Positions 1 through 9,909 of a stretch of DNA of 64,000 nt are shown here, in pieces. The notes under the pieces were generated by a model. That model ran no database searches, was not told the DNA's origin, and saw only the letters and a program-made list of their open reading frames with translations. Source of the stretch: Roseospira visakhapatnamensis. GTDB taxonomy: Bacteria; Pseudomonadota; Alphaproteobacteria; Rhodospirillales; Rhodospirillaceae. Location of the stretch: contig NZ_JACIGK010000001.1 of assembly GCF_014197915.1 (NCBI RefSeq), positions 124,001-188,000 on the forward strand, written 5' to 3'. Every line of letters starts with the position of its first letter. Position 1 is the stretch's first letter. Both the position numbers and the translations under genes were made by a program.

Positions 1-1056
1 CCGGGCCAGGGCGACGTTGAAGGTCGCCAGCACCATCCGCCGCGCGCCCAGCTTCTTGTAGCGCAACTCGGCCACCTGCTGCGCCGTTAGCGCCCGGCCG
101 CCGATGACGAACGGATTGACGATGATGATGTCGTGGTTGGTGGCGCGCAGCGCCCCCACCAGCAGGCTCACGTCGCCAAACCCGCCGCCGTGCTCCAGCA
201 CCAGCGCCGAGCGGGCCTGACGCGGATCGGTGATGTTGTCGGCGTTCTCGCCCATCGGGCGACCGCCGGGCACGCGGTCCAGCCGGCCGTGGTCGTCGGT
301 GTCCACCAGCAGCAGCACGCCGGCCTCGGCGGCCAGCCGGTGCGCCTCGACCACGCCCTCGGCGTCCACGCAGTGATCGACGGACAGCAACGCCATGTCC
401 AGGTCGCGCAGTACCGCCAGCGTTTCCGGATCCAGCGGCGGTTGGCCACAGAACTGGCCGTCCAGCACCAGGCCGTCGACGGCGCCGACGAAGCCGCTGC
501 TGATCTCGCCCACCCCGGCGGCCGGCGAGTCGGGATCGACCGCGCCCAGGCCGGCCTCGACGGCGCGCGCCGCCTCCAGCACCGCCTCGCGGCGGTCGCG
601 CACGGCCAGCGGCGCCCCGCCCCGGGCCAGGATGGCGAATCCCGGATCGCGGGCGCGGGCATAGCGCGCCAGCTCGCGGACGATGGCCCGCAGCTCCTCG
701 CGGAAGGCGGGGATGGCCCAGGGGGGCAGCGACAGCAGGGGCTCGCCGGGACCCTCGGGCTCGGCCACCGGCTGCTCCGCCCGCAGCGCCTCCAGCAGGG
801 TCGGGCGCGGCTCCGGATCGTACAGCCCCTCGGGCTCCATGCTCTCCTGTTCGGGCGCGAGGCCCAGATCGCGGAGCTGCTCCATCAACCGCTGGGTCCC
901 CATGACCGGCGGGCCGACCGGCGAGTCCGAGGCCGCCGGGTCCTGCGCCCGGGCGGCGGGGGGCGGCGACATCACCGCCCCCAGGGACAGCGCGGCGACA
1001 AGCGCGCGGGCGGGCCAGACGGACCGGCGGGCGGGGTATGAGCGGTTGGCTTTCAT
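1..1056 (-). CDS. Secreted TM1410/endo-alpha-1,4-polygalactosaminidase-like protein, C-terminus cut by window edge
   Basis: 352 codons are visible; the 3' end lies outside the window. Residues 1-38 form a Sec signal peptide with a basic start, a hydrophobic stretch and an ARA-Q cleavage site, so the product is exported. After a Pro/Glu-rich linker there is a stretch (about 140-270) ending in [10 protein letters not shown], followed by a new barrel start, [15 protein letters not shown] and [18 protein letters not shown]. These resemble the strands of MJ1477/TM1410-type TIM-barrel glycoside hydrolases, here perhaps in tandem. The catalytic part is off the edge, so substrate and activity cannot be judged. 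The ATG overlaps the stop of the upstream oxidoreductase by four bases (ATGA), which suggests translational coupling. The family call rests on remembered strand patterns and is moderate. Confidence 0.55.
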   Translation of the reverse strand, partial: MKANRSYPARRSVWPARALVAALSLGAVMSPPPAARAQDPAASDSPVGPPVMGTQRLMEQLRDLGLAPEQESMEPEGLYDPEPRPTLLEALRAEQPVAEPEGPGEPLLSLPPWAIPAFREELRAIVRELARYARARDPGFAILARGGAPLAVRDRREAVLEAARAVEAGLGAVDPDSPAAGVGEISSGFVGAVDGLVLDGQFCGQPPLDPETLAVLRDLDMALLSVDHCVDAEGVVEAHRLAAEAGVLLLVDTDDHGRLDRVPGGRPMGENADNITDPRQARSALVLEHGGGFGDVSLLVGALRATNHDIIIVNPFVIGGRALTAQQVAELRYKKLGARRMVLATFNVALAR

Positions 1057-2195
1057 GCGGCGACCTCCGCCACCATTTCGGCGATCGCCAGGCAGGCGGT
1101 CAAGCCCGGACTCTCGATCCCGTAAAGCGCGGTGTATCCGGGCACGCCGGTCTCGCGCGGGGACTGGATGACGAAATCCCGGGCCGGCGCGCCCGGTGCC
1201 TGGATCTTGGGGCGGATGCCGGCATAGGCGGGATGCAGGGCCCCGTCGGGCAGATCGGGCCAGTAGCGGCGAATGCTGGCCTCGAAGGCGGCGCGGCGAC
1301 CCGCGTCCACGGTGTAGTCGACGGCGTCGTCCACCCAGGCCACGTCCGGGCCGAACCGGCCCTGGCCGCCCAGGTCGCGGGTGTAGTGGATGCCCAGGCC
1401 GGCTTGGCCCGGCACCGGATAGACCAGGCGGTGGAACGGCGGGCGCCCCGACAGGGCGAAGTACACCCCCTTGGCATGGTGGAGCGGCGGGATCGGCGCG
1501 GCGGGCACGCCGGCCAGCGCGCGACTCAGGGGCTGGGCGCCCAGGCCGGCGCAGTTGACGACGCCATCCGCCCGCAGCGTCATCGGCGCGGCCCCCCCCA
1601 CCGCCAGCACCACGCCCGCCGCCTCCACCCGGCCGCCGACGACCGGCGCGCGCACCGCCAGCATGGCCCCGGCCGCCTGGGCGTCCCCCAGCAGCGCCAG
1701 CATCAGGCCGTGGCTGTCGACGATGCCCGTGGTCGGCGAGGCCAGGGCGGCGGTGCAGGCCAGGCCGCCGGGCTCCAGGGCCATGGCCTCGGCCGCCGTC
1801 AGCCAGGGCAGGTCCACGCCGGCGGCGGCGGCCCGCGCCTGGACGGCGCGCAACCCGTCGATCTCCGCCGCGCCGCCGGCCGGGGTGGCGACGATCAGCT
1901 TCTCGCAACGCTCATGGGCGATGCCGCGCTCGGCGAGATAGGCATACAGAAGCGTCTTGCCCCGCACGCACAGGCGCGCCTTGAGGCTGCCCTCGGGGTA
2001 GTAGACACCGGCGTGAATCACCTCGCTGTTGCGGGCGCTGGTGACGGTGCCGAAGGTCTCGGCGGCCTCCAGGAGGATCACCTCGCGGCCCGCCCGGGCC
2101 AGGGCGCGGGCCACCGCCAGGCCGACCACGCCGGCCCCCACCACCACCCGCTCGACCCGCTCCATGCCGCCGCTCATGTCCTTGCCGTCGCACAC
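1053..2195 (-). CDS. FAD-dependent oxidoreductase, L-2-hydroxyglutarate dehydrogenase (LhgO)-like
   Basis: 380 residues of the DAO/glycine-oxidase superfamily. The N-terminus carries the dinucleotide-binding motif [16 protein letters not shown], then an acidic strand end (ILLEA). The block [16 protein letters not shown] is the signature around the FAD site in LhgO/L2HGDH proteins, which oxidise L-2-hydroxyglutarate to 2-oxoglutarate and pass electrons to quinone. The C-terminal [10 protein letters not shown] and a glycine-rich end complete the FAD fold. Length matches the family (about 390-420). Possible starts are M1, M7 and M11; the motif begins at residue 13, so a shorter start (2177 or 2165) is possible. 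It overlaps the glycoside-hydrolase-like gene by four bases. The substrate is inferred; another 2-hydroxyacid or amine is possible. Confidence 0.65.
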   Translation of the reverse strand: MCDGKDMSGGMERVERVVVGAGVVGLAVARALARAGREVILLEAAETFGTVTSARNSEVIHAGVYYPEGSLKARLCVRGKTLLYAYLAERGIAHERCEKLIVATPAGGAAEIDGLRAVQARAAAAGVDLPWLTAAEAMALEPGGLACTAALASPTTGIVDSHGLMLALLGDAQAAGAMLAVRAPVVGGRVEAAGVVLAVGGAAPMTLRADGVVNCAGLGAQPLSRALAGVPAAPIPPLHHAKGVYFALSGRPPFHRLVYPVPGQAGLGIHYTRDLGGQGRFGPDVAWVDDAVDYTVDAGRRAAFEASIRRYWPDLPDGALHPAYAGIRPKIQAPGAPARDFVIQSPRETGVPGYTALYGIESPGLTACLAIAEMVAEVAA

Positions 2196-2297
2196 CCGGG
2201 CCTGCCGGGCACACGCCGTCCGTCCGTCTGGGTGTCATCACGTCGCGGCGGGAGTGTGCGGACCGGACCGGCGCCGGTCAAGGTCCAGCGCCCTGGA

Positions 2298-2708
2298 TCA
2301 GTCGTCCAGGCGGACGATGACGTCCACGCTCTTGATGCGCGTGCCGTCAGGGGCCTCGGGCAAGGTCCCGATGGGGATCTGCTGTCCGGGAATGTCCGAC
2401 AGCTTGCCGGTGCGCTCGTGGAAGAAATGGTGGTGCACCGAGGTGTTGGTGTCGAAATACGACCGCCCGGCCTCGACCACGATTTCCCGCAGCAAGCCGA
2501 CCTCGGTGAACTGGTGCAGTGTGTTGTAGACCGTCGCCAGGGACACCCGCATGCCGGTGGCCAGGACCTCGGTATGCAGGATCTCGGCCGTGATATGGCG
2601 ATCGCCGGCGTCGAACAGCAGATGGGCCAGCGCCAGACGCTGGCGCGTCGGCCGCAGGCCCGCGTCACGCAGACGATCGGCGGCCGTGGGGTGCTGGGCC
2701 ATGTCCAT
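2298..2708 (-). CDS. irr: Iron response regulator Irr (Fur superfamily)
   Basis: 136 residues. A winged-helix DNA-binding domain (LRPTRQRLALAHLLFDAGDRH; VSLATVYNTLHQFTEVGL) is followed by the Fur dimerisation fold. The run of three histidines in TSVHHHFFHE is the heme-binding HxH signature of Irr, and the C-terminal CxxC zinc cysteines of true Fur are absent, which separates Irr from Fur. In alphaproteobacteria Irr represses or activates iron and heme genes when iron is low and is destabilised by heme. The start at 2708 is chosen because an AGGAG lies eight bases upstream; a TTG-initiated version from 2729 is less likely. The heme synthesis genes hemE, hemH and hemJ lie 37 kb away and are plausible targets, but I see no convincing ICE box here. 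Confidence 0.88.
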   Translation of the reverse strand: MDMAQHPTAADRLRDAGLRPTRQRLALAHLLFDAGDRHITAEILHTEVLATGMRVSLATVYNTLHQFTEVGLLREIVVEAGRSYFDTNTSVHHHFFHERTGKLSDIPGQQIPIGTLPEAPDGTRIKSVDVIVRLDD

Positions 2709-2829
2709 CAAGGCGCTCCTGCTCTCCAACCGGTTTCACGGCCTATCCCATGCCACCAGGGCGCGCGGCCCACGCCGGCATGTCCGGCCCGGGCCCGTGG
2801 CGTCCCTCGGGCTTCCCTCGCGTCCGCCG

Positions 2830-4227
2830 TCAGTCTCCGGTCTCGATCCGCGCCACCAGTTCCCCGACGGACGGCACGCGCCCGTTGGCAAAGAAGGGAT
2901 CCGTTGCGAATCGGTAGGCGTTGTGACCGGCAAACATCAACTCATTCTCGATATCACCACCATGAGCGATGTTCTGCAAGGTTTTCTGAATACAAAATGA
3001 TCGGGGATCCGCGCGCCGCCCCGTGTTTCCCTCGTCCCCTTGCGACCAATTGGAGAAGGCGCACGCCGACAGGCACCCCATGCAATTGATCTGATCGGCC
3101 AGGATCTCCCGCGCCTTCGCGGGCGTCACGTAGATCAGGGTGGAGTCCGGGGTGCGCAGAACCTCGGTATGGCCCTCGGCCATCCAGTCCTTGATCATGT
3201 CCAGGGCGGACTCGGGCACGAACACCTGGCGACCGCGCGCGCCCACCGCCAGGGCCGCGTTGTGGGTCTCGTCGGGTTCGCTGGCGTAGGGCACCTGGCG
3301 CGCGCTGCGGGCTTCCAGGTCGTCCAGGAACGCGTTGCGGACCGCCGACGAATAGAAACCGGTGGGGCTGAAGCGGTGCAACAGCACGTCGCCCTTGGCC
3401 AGCCGCAACAGGCGCTGCTTCCAGGACTCGGGGATGGGGCTTTCCCGCGTCAGCAGCGGCCGGGTGCCGAACTGAAAGGCGATGGGTCCCAGATCCGGGT
3501 TGTCGATCCAGTCGGCCCATTCGCGCAGGTACCAGACGCCGCCGGCCATGAAGATGGGCACCTCGGGCGAGCCGGCCTCGCGCATGGACTTGCGCAGCGC
3601 CGCCACCCGGGGGTAGGGCGATTGCGGCTCGCGCGGGTTCTCGCTGTTGGACAGGCCGTTGTGCCCCCCGGCGAGCCAGGGGTCCTCGTAGACCACGCCG
3701 CCCAGCCAGTCGGCGGTCTTGCGATAGCTGCGCTTCCACAGCGCGTTGAAGGCCCGCGCGGAGGAGACGATGGGGTAGTAGGACACCCGGAATCGCTCCG
3801 CCAATTCGCCCAGGCGATAGGGCATGCCGGCGCCGCAGGTGATGCCGTGGATCAGGCCGCGCGCGCCTTCCAGCACCCCCAGCAGAACGCGTTCGGCGCC
3901 CCCCATTTCCCACAGCACGTTCATGTGCACGCGGCCGGCCCCGCCGGCCATCTCATGGGCGATGCGCGCCTGGGTGATGCCCCCCTGAATGCCGAAGGCC
4001 ACCAGCTCCTCGTGACGTTCCCGGCGCGTCTTTCCCTTGTAGATCTGGGGAAGGATGTTCCCGGCATCGTCGTAGCTGTCGGCGTTCACCGCCGAGAAGG
4101 TGCCGACCCCTCCGGCCGCCGCCCAGGCGCCGGAACTCTGTCCGTTGCTGACCGCGACGCCCTTGCCCCCTTCCACCAGGGGCAGAACCTCTCGTCCGGA
4201 AATCTTGAGCGGATTGAGACGCTTCAC
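2830..4227 (-). CDS. Nitronate monooxygenase-like NAD(P)H-dependent flavin oxidoreductase with C-terminal Cys cluster
   Basis: 465 residues. The N-terminal region (LVEGGKGVAVSNGQSSGAWA) and the TIM-barrel blocks HGITCGAGMPYRL, PIFMAGGVWYLREW and PIAFQFGTRPLLT belong to the FMN-binding NMO/2-nitropropane dioxygenase superfamily, in the long PfaD-like alphaproteobacterial branch often found near irr and fatty-acid genes. Members bind FMN; the physiological substrate of this branch is not established. Near the C-terminus C382, C385 and C389 (CxxCxxxC) plus C412 could ligate an Fe-S cluster. GTG at 4227 is preferred because AAAGG lies about six bases upstream and the resulting N-terminus fits the family; ATG at 4260 would add 11 residues. 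It reads in the same direction as irr, with about 120 bases between them. Confidence 0.75.
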   Translation of the reverse strand: MKRLNPLKISGREVLPLVEGGKGVAVSNGQSSGAWAAAGGVGTFSAVNADSYDDAGNILPQIYKGKTRRERHEELVAFGIQGGITQARIAHEMAGGAGRVHMNVLWEMGGAERVLLGVLEGARGLIHGITCGAGMPYRLGELAERFRVSYYPIVSSARAFNALWKRSYRKTADWLGGVVYEDPWLAGGHNGLSNSENPREPQSPYPRVAALRKSMREAGSPEVPIFMAGGVWYLREWADWIDNPDLGPIAFQFGTRPLLTRESPIPESWKQRLLRLAKGDVLLHRFSPTGFYSSAVRNAFLDDLEARSARQVPYASEPDETHNAALAVGARGRQVFVPESALDMIKDWMAEGHTEVLRTPDSTLIYVTPAKAREILADQINCMGCLSACAFSNWSQGDEGNTGRRADPRSFCIQKTLQNIAHGGDIENELMFAGHNAYRFATDPFFANGRVPSVGELVARIETGD

Positions 4228-4260
4228 ACTCGACCCTTTCGCCTGATCCCAGTGGCCCAT

Positions 4261-4638
4261 GAGCGAGTCTCATCGGCCTTATATCTCTTGGGGCCGTGGT
4301 CCGACCCGCGCCCACACCCGGCACCCCCGACGCGCGTGACGGGCCCCCCGGGAGACCGGCCCGCGACGACGCGCGCCCCTCGGGCCTCCCCTGGCGACCC
4401 ACCGCATCCTGTGTTGGGAGAGGGGACATGGAAGGGAAACCGGCCGGTTCTCACGCCAACGACAGCCCCACCCGGGCGCCTCCTCGACCATGGTGTTCGC
4501 GGCGGCCTCGGACCTCCGTCGACGGCGGACCACAATCACCCGAAAACCCGCCGGGAATCCACTGGATTCGTGTGATGTCCCGCATGGGTAGCGGTCCACA
4601 AAAATCACGCGTCACGCCATGGTTCGACACGCGGCCGC
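4261..4638. other. Intergenic gap between the flavoprotein and the glycerophosphodiesterase gene
   Basis: 378 bases without a supported gene. Both flanking genes read on the minus strand, so the part next to 4261 should hold the promoter of the flavin oxidoreductase. An AT-richer patch (TTATATCTC on the plus strand, about 4279-4287) is the only promoter-like composition. No clear hairpin with a T-run follows the glycerophosphodiesterase stop. Confidence 0.4.
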
Positions 4639-5394
4639 TCAAGCACCCGCCATCGGCAACAGAACCTCGGGGCGATCGGTGAAGATGCCGTGCACGCCCC
4701 AGTCCCACAGGTTGGCGGCCCGCCCCGGATCGTTGACGGTGTACACCATCACCCGATAGCCCGCGTCCAGCACCTCGGCCACGTCCCGCGCGCGGATGAC
4801 GTCGGCGTCGGCGTGCACCGCCCAGACGTCGGCGGCCTCGGCCTCCGACCGCCAGTCGTCGGTCAGCGCGCCCAGCAGCAACCCGCGCGGCCATTGCGGC
4901 GTCACATCGCGGGCCACCCGCAGCGCCGGGCGGCTGAAGCTGGATACCAGCAGCGGCGGCGCCGCCGCCGGCCACATCGCCCGGGCCACATCCAGGGCGA
5001 CGACGGCGGTGTCGGTGTCGCGCCCCGGGGCGGGCTTCAGTTCCATGTTGGCACCCAACCCCATATCCGCAAGCAGGTCCAGGACCTCCTCCAGGGTGGG
5101 CACCAGTTCGCCGGCGAAATCGGGCGCGAACCACGTGCCGGCATCCAGGTCGGCCAGGGCGGCCAGCGTCGTCTCGGCGACGCGGCCGGCGCCGTCGGTG
5201 GTGCGCTCCAGGGTATCGTCGTGGATCACCACCGGACGGCCGTCGGCGGTCAGCGTGACGTCGAACTCCACCCAGCGCGCGCCCAGTTCGGCGGCGCGGC
5301 GAAAGGCCGCCAGGGTGTTCTCGGGCGCCGAGGCCGAGGCGCCGCGATGGGCGATCACGGCCGGCACGGCGGCGGCGGGGGCGACGGTGGTCAT
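4639..5394 (-). CDS. Glycerophosphodiester phosphodiesterase (UgpQ/GlpQ type)
   Basis: 251 residues of the GDPD family, a TIM barrel that hydrolyses glycerophosphodiesters from phospholipid turnover to sn-glycerol 3-phosphate and an alcohol with a divalent metal. The catalytic N-terminus is intact: AHRGASASAPENTLAAF has the general-acid His and Arg plus the metal-binding Glu, and WVEFDVTLTADGRPVVIHDD supplies Glu, Asp and the second catalytic His. Further blocks are LEEVLDLL, NMELKP and VYTVND. No signal peptide is evident, so it is probably cytoplasmic like UgpQ. GGGAGG lies seven bases before the ATG. About 140 bases separate it from the pnp stop and it probably has its own promoter. Substrate head group is not predictable. 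Confidence 0.88.
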   Translation of the reverse strand: MTTVAPAAAVPAVIAHRGASASAPENTLAAFRRAAELGARWVEFDVTLTADGRPVVIHDDTLERTTDGAGRVAETTLAALADLDAGTWFAPDFAGELVPTLEEVLDLLADMGLGANMELKPAPGRDTDTAVVALDVARAMWPAAAPPLLVSSFSRPALRVARDVTPQWPRGLLLGALTDDWRSEAEAADVWAVHADADVIRARDVAEVLDAGYRVMVYTVNDPGRAANLWDWGVHGIFTDRPEVLLPMAGA

Positions 5395-5535
5395 GGGGTG
5401 TCCTCCCTTGCGAGGGCGGCACGATACGAACGGTCCTTGACCATGACCGTTGGCATGACAGGGAGCGGGGCCGAGGTCTCCCCCGGCCCCGCTCTGCTGT
5501 CGGACGCCCCGATGAACGGAACGGTGCCCGCGCGG

Positions 5536-7656
5536 TCAGTCCGCCGGCGCCGTCAGATCCTCGCCGGTTTCCTGATCGACCTGCTTCATGGTCAGCTTGA
5601 CCTTGCCGCGATCGTCGAAGCCGAGGACCTTCACCTTGACCATGTCGCCCTGGTTGACGACGTCGGTCACCTTCTGCGGCCGCTTCTGCGACAGCTCGGA
5701 GATGTGCACCAGGCCGTCGCGGCTGCCCAGGAAGTTCACGAAGGCGCCGAACTCGACCACCTTCACCACCTTGCCGTTGTAGACCACGCCCATCTCCGGA
5801 TCGGCGGCGATGCCCTTGATCCACTCCACGGCGCGTTCGGCGTTGGCCGAGTCGGTGGCGGCGATCTTGATGGTGCCGTCGTCCTCGATGTCGATCTTGG
5901 TCTGGGTGGTCTCGGTGATCTCGCGGATCACCTTGCCGCCGCTGCCGATGACCTCGCGCACCTTGGACGGGTTCACCTTGATGGTGGTGATGCGCGGCGC
6001 GTTGCCGGAGACCTCGTCGCGGGCGCTGGTCAGCCCCTTGGCCATCTCGCCCAGGATGTGCAGGCGGCCGTCGCGGGCCTGGTTCAGGGCGACGTCCATG
6101 ATCTCCTTGGTGATGGACGTGATCTTGATGTCCATCTGCAGGGCGGTGATGCCCTCGGCGGTGCCGGCGACCTTGAAGTCCATGTCACCCAGGTGATCCT
6201 CATCCCCCAGGATGTCGGTCAGCACGGCGAAGCGGTCATCTTCCTTGATGAGGCCCATGGCGATGCCGGCCACCGGGCGCGGCATGGGCACGCCGGCGTC
6301 CATCAGCGCCAGCGACGAGCCGCACACCGTGGCCATGGAGGACGAGCCGTTGGACTCGGTGATCTCGGAGACCACGCGCATGGTGTAGGGGAAGTCCGCC
6401 TTGACCGGCAGCAGCGGCCGGATGGCCCGCCAGGCCAGCTTGCCGTGGCCGATCTCGCGTCGGCCGGCGCCGCCCATGCGGCCGGTCTCGCCCACCGAAT
6501 AGGGCGGGAAGTTGTAGTGCAGCATGAAGTGCTGGCGGTACTCGCCCTCCAGCGCGTCGATGATCTGCTCGTCCTGGCCGGTGCCCAGCGTGGCGACCAC
6601 CAGGGCCTGGGTCTCGCCCCGGGTGAACAGGGTCGAGCCGTGGGCGCGCGGCAGGAAGCCCACGTCCACCTCGATCGGGCGGACCGTCTTGGTGTCGCGG
6701 CCGTCGATGCGCTGGCCGGTCTCCAGGATGGAGCCGCGCACGATGTCGGCCTCCAGGGCCTTGAAGGCGCCGGGCATCAGGGCCTGGCCGGCCTCGTCGT
6801 CGGCGAAGGCGGCGGCCACCTCGGCCTTCACCTCGGCCACCTTGGCCTGGCGGGCCTGCTTGTCCGCCTCGGCATAGGCGGCGCGCAGCCCCTCGGCGCC
6901 GATCTCGCGCACGCGGGCGGCCACGGCCTCGGCCTCCGGCGGCGGTGGCGGCACGTCACGCGGTTCGCGCGCGGCCTTCTCGGCCAGGTCGATGATGGCG
7001 TCGATGACCGGCTGGAACTGCGCGTGGCCGAAGGTCACGGCGTCGAGCATGATCTCCTCGGACAGCTCCTGGGCCTCGGACTCGACCATCAGCACGCCGT
7101 CCTTGGTGCCGGCGACCACCAGGTCCAGGTCGGACTCCTTGACCTGATCGAGGGTCGGGTTCAGCACCAGCTGGCCGTCGATGTAGCCCACGCGCGCGGC
7201 GCCGATGGGACCCAGGAAGGGCAGGCCGGACAGCGTCAGGGCGGCGGAGGCGCCGATCATGGCGACCACGTCGGGATCGTTTTCCATGTCATGGCAGAGC
7301 ACGGTGCAGATGACCTGGGTCTCGCACTTGTAGCCCTTGTGGAACAGCGGCCGGATGGGCCGGTCGATCAGCCGCGAGACCAGGGTTTCCTTCTCGGTGG
7401 GCCGGCCCTCGCGCTTGAAAAAGCCGCCGGGGATCTTGCCGGCCGCGAAGGTCTTTTCCTGGTAGTGCACGGTCAACGGGAAGAAGTCGATTCCCGGACG
7501 CGCGGCCGAATCGCCGACGGCGGTACACAGCACCGTGGTCTCGCCCAGCGAGACCAGGACCGCGCCGTCCGCCTGACGGGCGACACGGCCGCTTTCCAGG
7601 ACCAGCCGGCGGCCGCCCCAGTCGAGTTCGGTGCGGGATACGTTGAACATGGACAT
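5536..7656 (-). CDS. pnp: Polyribonucleotide nucleotidyltransferase (PNPase)
   Basis: 706 residues, normal length. Two RNase PH-like domains (about 10-140 and 320-545) flank an alpha-helical linker; then a KH domain ([22 protein letters not shown]) and a C-terminal S1 domain ([22 protein letters not shown]). PNPase degrades RNA from the 3' end with phosphate and, in the degradosome, works with RNase E. The core motif [20 protein letters not shown] and the catalytic region with [18 protein letters not shown] are intact. ATG at 7656 is chosen; ATG at 7650 is two codons on. It is the last gene of the rimP-to-pnp run. The 402-base gap to rpsO contains hairpins that may serve in RNA processing, as known for the rpsO-pnp pair of enterobacteria. 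Confidence 0.97.
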   Translation of the reverse strand: MSMFNVSRTELDWGGRRLVLESGRVARQADGAVLVSLGETTVLCTAVGDSAARPGIDFFPLTVHYQEKTFAAGKIPGGFFKREGRPTEKETLVSRLIDRPIRPLFHKGYKCETQVICTVLCHDMENDPDVVAMIGASAALTLSGLPFLGPIGAARVGYIDGQLVLNPTLDQVKESDLDLVVAGTKDGVLMVESEAQELSEEIMLDAVTFGHAQFQPVIDAIIDLAEKAAREPRDVPPPPPEAEAVAARVREIGAEGLRAAYAEADKQARQAKVAEVKAEVAAAFADDEAGQALMPGAFKALEADIVRGSILETGQRIDGRDTKTVRPIEVDVGFLPRAHGSTLFTRGETQALVVATLGTGQDEQIIDALEGEYRQHFMLHYNFPPYSVGETGRMGGAGRREIGHGKLAWRAIRPLLPVKADFPYTMRVVSEITESNGSSSMATVCGSSLALMDAGVPMPRPVAGIAMGLIKEDDRFAVLTDILGDEDHLGDMDFKVAGTAEGITALQMDIKITSITKEIMDVALNQARDGRLHILGEMAKGLTSARDEVSGNAPRITTIKVNPSKVREVIGSGGKVIREITETTQTKIDIEDDGTIKIAATDSANAERAVEWIKGIAADPEMGVVYNGKVVKVVEFGAFVNFLGSRDGLVHISELSQKRPQKVTDVVNQGDMVKVKVLGFDDRGKVKLTMKQVDQETGEDLTAPAD

Positions 7657-8058
7657 GCGTCTTGTCTTTCTCTTGCAAGCTCGTCGCCGCCCGTATGCGC
7701 ACCCACCGGCCGCAGACTCGCGCGAGCACGCGGGCCCCTTGCGTCCCTGTCGGCGCGGTGCGGCCATCGGCCCGGCGATCCCGTCCCGTCGAGGGACCGG
7801 GGCGCGGTGGGTCGGCGGACGAACGCCAGGGGACACGGAGAGGGGGCCGGCGTCTCGGCCGGACCGATCGACGGTCCGGCGTGCCGGGGGCGGGAGTCCG
7901 GGTCCAGCCCGGAATCCGCAACGCGCGGGGGGCGCGGTCCCGCGATCGGCGTGAGGATCGGCCTACCCGGCCCTGGTCGGGTCCCGGTTTCGGTGGCCGG
8001 CTCACTGCGCCCTGATTGCCCGTGTGACAACGAAGGGGACACGGGCGATCCCCCTTTT
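7657..8058. other. rpsO-pnp intercistronic region with hairpins
   Basis: 402 bases between rpsO and pnp. Read as minus-strand RNA it has a perfect hairpin of GCCGGACC with GGTCCGGC around a 7-nt loop (7858-7880) and a second one just after rpsO (8018-8046). In E. coli this interval carries a terminator and RNase III sites through which PNPase controls its own mRNA; equivalence here is inference. No open reading frame in it is convincing. Confidence 0.5.
8018..8046 (-). terminator. Hairpin downstream of rpsO, no U-tract
   Basis: Perfect 8-bp stem (GCCCGTGT / ACACGGGC) with a 13-nt loop, 12 bases after the rpsO stop. On the minus strand it is preceded by an A-run, not followed by a T-run, so it looks more like a 3'-end stabiliser or processing hairpin than a full intrinsic terminator. 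Read on the plus strand it is followed by GATCCCCCTTTTTT, which would suit a terminator, but no plus-strand gene ends here. Confidence 0.4.
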
Positions 8059-8328
8059 TTACTTCCGCAGGCCGAGTCGGCCGATCAGGCTTTCGTAGCG
8101 CGCCTGCTCGCACTTCTTGACGTAATCCAGCAGGCGCCGGCGCTGGCCCACCATCATCAGCAGGCCCCGGCGGGAGTGGGTGTCCTTCTTGTGGACCTTC
8201 AGGTGTTCGGTCAGGTTGATGATCCGTTCGGTCAGGATGGCCACCTGCACCTCGGGCGATCCGGTGTCGCCTTCGTTGGTGGCGTATTCCTTGATCAGGT
8301 CCTGCTTGCGTTCGGCGGTAATCGACAT
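8059..8328 (-). CDS. rpsO: 30S ribosomal protein S15
   Basis: 89 residues, the standard S15 length. The sequence follows the family throughout: [50 protein letters not shown] and the C-terminal [14 protein letters not shown]15 binds the central domain of 16S rRNA early in small-subunit assembly and in enterobacteria represses its own translation. ATG at 8328 is used because family proteins begin MSIT and GGAG lies about six bases upstream; an in-frame ATG four codons earlier (8340) overlaps that site. It sits between truB and pnp, the conserved order. Confidence 0.98.
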   Translation of the reverse strand: MSITAERKQDLIKEYATNEGDTGSPEVQVAILTERIINLTEHLKVHKKDTHSRRGLLMMVGQRRRLLDYVKKCEQARYESLIGRLGLRK

Positions 8329-8477
8329 CGGGAACTCCATGAGGTCGGGGCTGGGCCGCCCCGAAGGCGATTGGGTAACGACCGGACGCGCGGGCGGGCT
8401 GGGCCGCGCCCCCTCCGGATCGACTGGGACAAACACGGGGGCCGGGCTCACCGTGGGGGACCCCCCGGCCAACCCGG

Positions 8478-9431
8478 TCACAGGTTCATGACGCGGACCG
8501 GGCGGATCTCTCCGCCGACGATCCGAACCATCGCCACCAGACGCGACCCCGCCATGGCCCTCAGGACCGTGTCGGCGTCCGCCCCTTCCGGTCCCGTGTC
8601 CACGGGAGACCGGGACAGCACCGGCAGCACGGCCAGCGATTGCCCCAGGGACAGGCGGCAGGCTTCGGCGTCCGTCAGGGCCAGGGCCGGGATGTCGTCC
8701 AGCGCGGTCTCGACGGACAGAAGAAGCTCGGAAGGGTCGAGACTATGCCCCACGGCGTCCAGCTTTTCCAGGGAAATCGCCTGGGACTCGTCGAACGGCC
8801 CGCAGGCCAGCCGGCGCAATCCGGACATGTGGGCACAGGTCCCCAGCGCCTCGGCCAGATCGCGGGCCAGCGACCGCATGTAGGTGCCCTTGCCGGACCG
8901 CACCAGAAGGGTGATCCGATCGGGATCGGCCCGGGCCTCGGCCTCGGCGGTCAGGATGTCGATGGCGTCGATGCGCACCAGGCGCGGACTCAGGTCCACC
9001 GGCTGGTCGGCCCGCGCCAGATCATAGGCGCGCTTGCCGTCCACCTTGATGGCCGAGAAGCGGGGCGGCACCTGCGACACGGTGCCGAGGAAGGCCGGCA
9101 GCGCGGCCCGGACCTCGTCCAGGGTGGGCCGATGGGCGCGGGTTTCGGTCACCCGGCCTTCGGCATCGTCGGTGTCCCGGGCCTCGCCCCAGCGGATGTC
9201 TAGGCGGTAGACCTTGCGGCCGTCCATGACGTGGCTCACCGTCTTGGTGGCCTCGCCCAGGGCGATGGGCAGGATGCCGGTGGCCAGCGGATCCAGGGTG
9301 CCGCCATGGCCCACCTTGGCGGCGTCGGTGGCCCGGCGAACCCGGGACACCACCCGCGTGGAGGTGATGCCTTGCGGCTTGTCCACCACCAGCCAGCCGT
9401 GCACCGGCTTGCCCTTGCGCCTACGTCCCAT
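8478..9431 (-). CDS. truB: tRNA pseudouridine(55) synthase TruB
   Basis: 317 residues. TruB isomerises U55 in the T-loop of elongator tRNAs. The N-terminal [14 protein letters not shown] and the catalytic motif [21 protein letters not shown], with the nucleophilic Asp in TLDP, are intact; [17 protein letters not shown] and the [15 protein letters not shown] block follow. The C-terminal region carries a small PUA-like segment ending in [17 protein letters not shown] at 9431 is chosen because family members begin with a basic stretch before the GWLV motif; this start lies inside the 3' end of rbfA (11-base overlap), which suggests coupled translation. An ATG at 9476 would add an unconserved Pro-rich extension. 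Confidence 0.97.
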   Translation of the reverse strand: MGRRRKGKPVHGWLVVDKPQGITSTRVVSRVRRATDAAKVGHGGTLDPLATGILPIALGEATKTVSHVMDGRKVYRLDIRWGEARDTDDAEGRVTETRAHRPTLDEVRAALPAFLGTVSQVPPRFSAIKVDGKRAYDLARADQPVDLSPRLVRIDAIDILTAEAEARADPDRITLLVRSGKGTYMRSLARDLAEALGTCAHMSGLRRLACGPFDESQAISLEKLDAVGHSLDPSELLLSVETALDDIPALALTDAEACRLSLGQSLAVLPVLSRSPVDTGPEGADADTVLRAMAGSRLVAMVRIVGGEIRPVRVMNL

Positions 9432-9909
9432 CGCATCGTCCGGAGTCGGCCGCCTCGGGGGCGGGCCCATCCCCAACCCGATCCGGGTGATCCCGGTCGA
9501 GATCCCGGGCCACGTCCGGGCGGTGCAAGATCGCCTCGATGCGATCGGCGGTATCGAAGGTCTCGTCCACCGCGAAGGTCAGGTCGGGCACGTGGCGCAG
9601 ATTGACCTTGTGGGCCAGTTCGTGGCGCAGGAACGACTTGACGCGCTTGAAGCCGGCCAGCACCTCGGCCTCGGCCATGTCGCCACCCCCCAGCGGCACC
9701 ACGTAGACGGTGGCGTTGCGCAGGTCGGGGCTGACCCGTACCTCGGTGACGGTGACCGGACGCCCGGCCAGGGCCGGATCGCGAATATCGCCCCGCTCCA
9801 GCGTCCAGGCCAGCGCGTGGCGCAACTCCTCACCGACGCGCAACTGGCGCTGGCCGGGCGGACGGGCGGTCCTCTGCGACGAGGCGGACCGGGTGGCGTC
9901 TCGTCTCAT
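9421..9909 (-). CDS. rbfA: 30S ribosome-binding factor RbfA
   Basis: 162 residues. RbfA is a KH-fold protein that binds immature 30S subunits near helix 1 of 16S rRNA and is needed for maturation and cold adaptation. Family blocks are [17 protein letters not shown] at the N-terminus, [19 protein letters not shown] in the KH core, and [21 protein letters not shown] followed by the [14 protein letters not shown] helix. The start at 9909 has GGGAG about ten bases upstream. The C-terminal 25 residues are acidic and overlap the truB start. It lies between infB and truB as usual, but 305 bases separate it from infB, an unusually long gap holding a long inverted repeat. Confidence 0.95.
   Translation of the reverse strand: MRRDATRSASSQRTARPPGQRQLRVGEELRHALAWTLERGDIRDPALAGRPVTVTEVRVSPDLRNATVYVVPLGGGDMAEAEVLAGFKRVKSFLRHELAHKVNLRHVPDLTFAVDETFDTADRIEAILHRPDVARDLDRDHPDRVGDGPAPEAADSGRCDGT

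Noticed and set aside
1038-3089. Plus-strand open frame across LhgO-like and irr genes
   Set aside because: Spans two real minus-strand genes and an intergenic gap; no coding features.
8018-8060. Plus-strand intrinsic terminator (hairpin plus six T)
   Set aside because: The T-run overlaps the rpsO stop codon and no plus-strand gene precedes it; kept only as a minus-strand hairpin.
4690-8883. Plus-strand open frame of nearly 1400 codons opposite pnp, rpsO and truB
   Set aside because: Antisense frame kept open by high GC; His/Gly/Ala/Gln-rich, no family resemblance, and the opposite strand carries clear genes.
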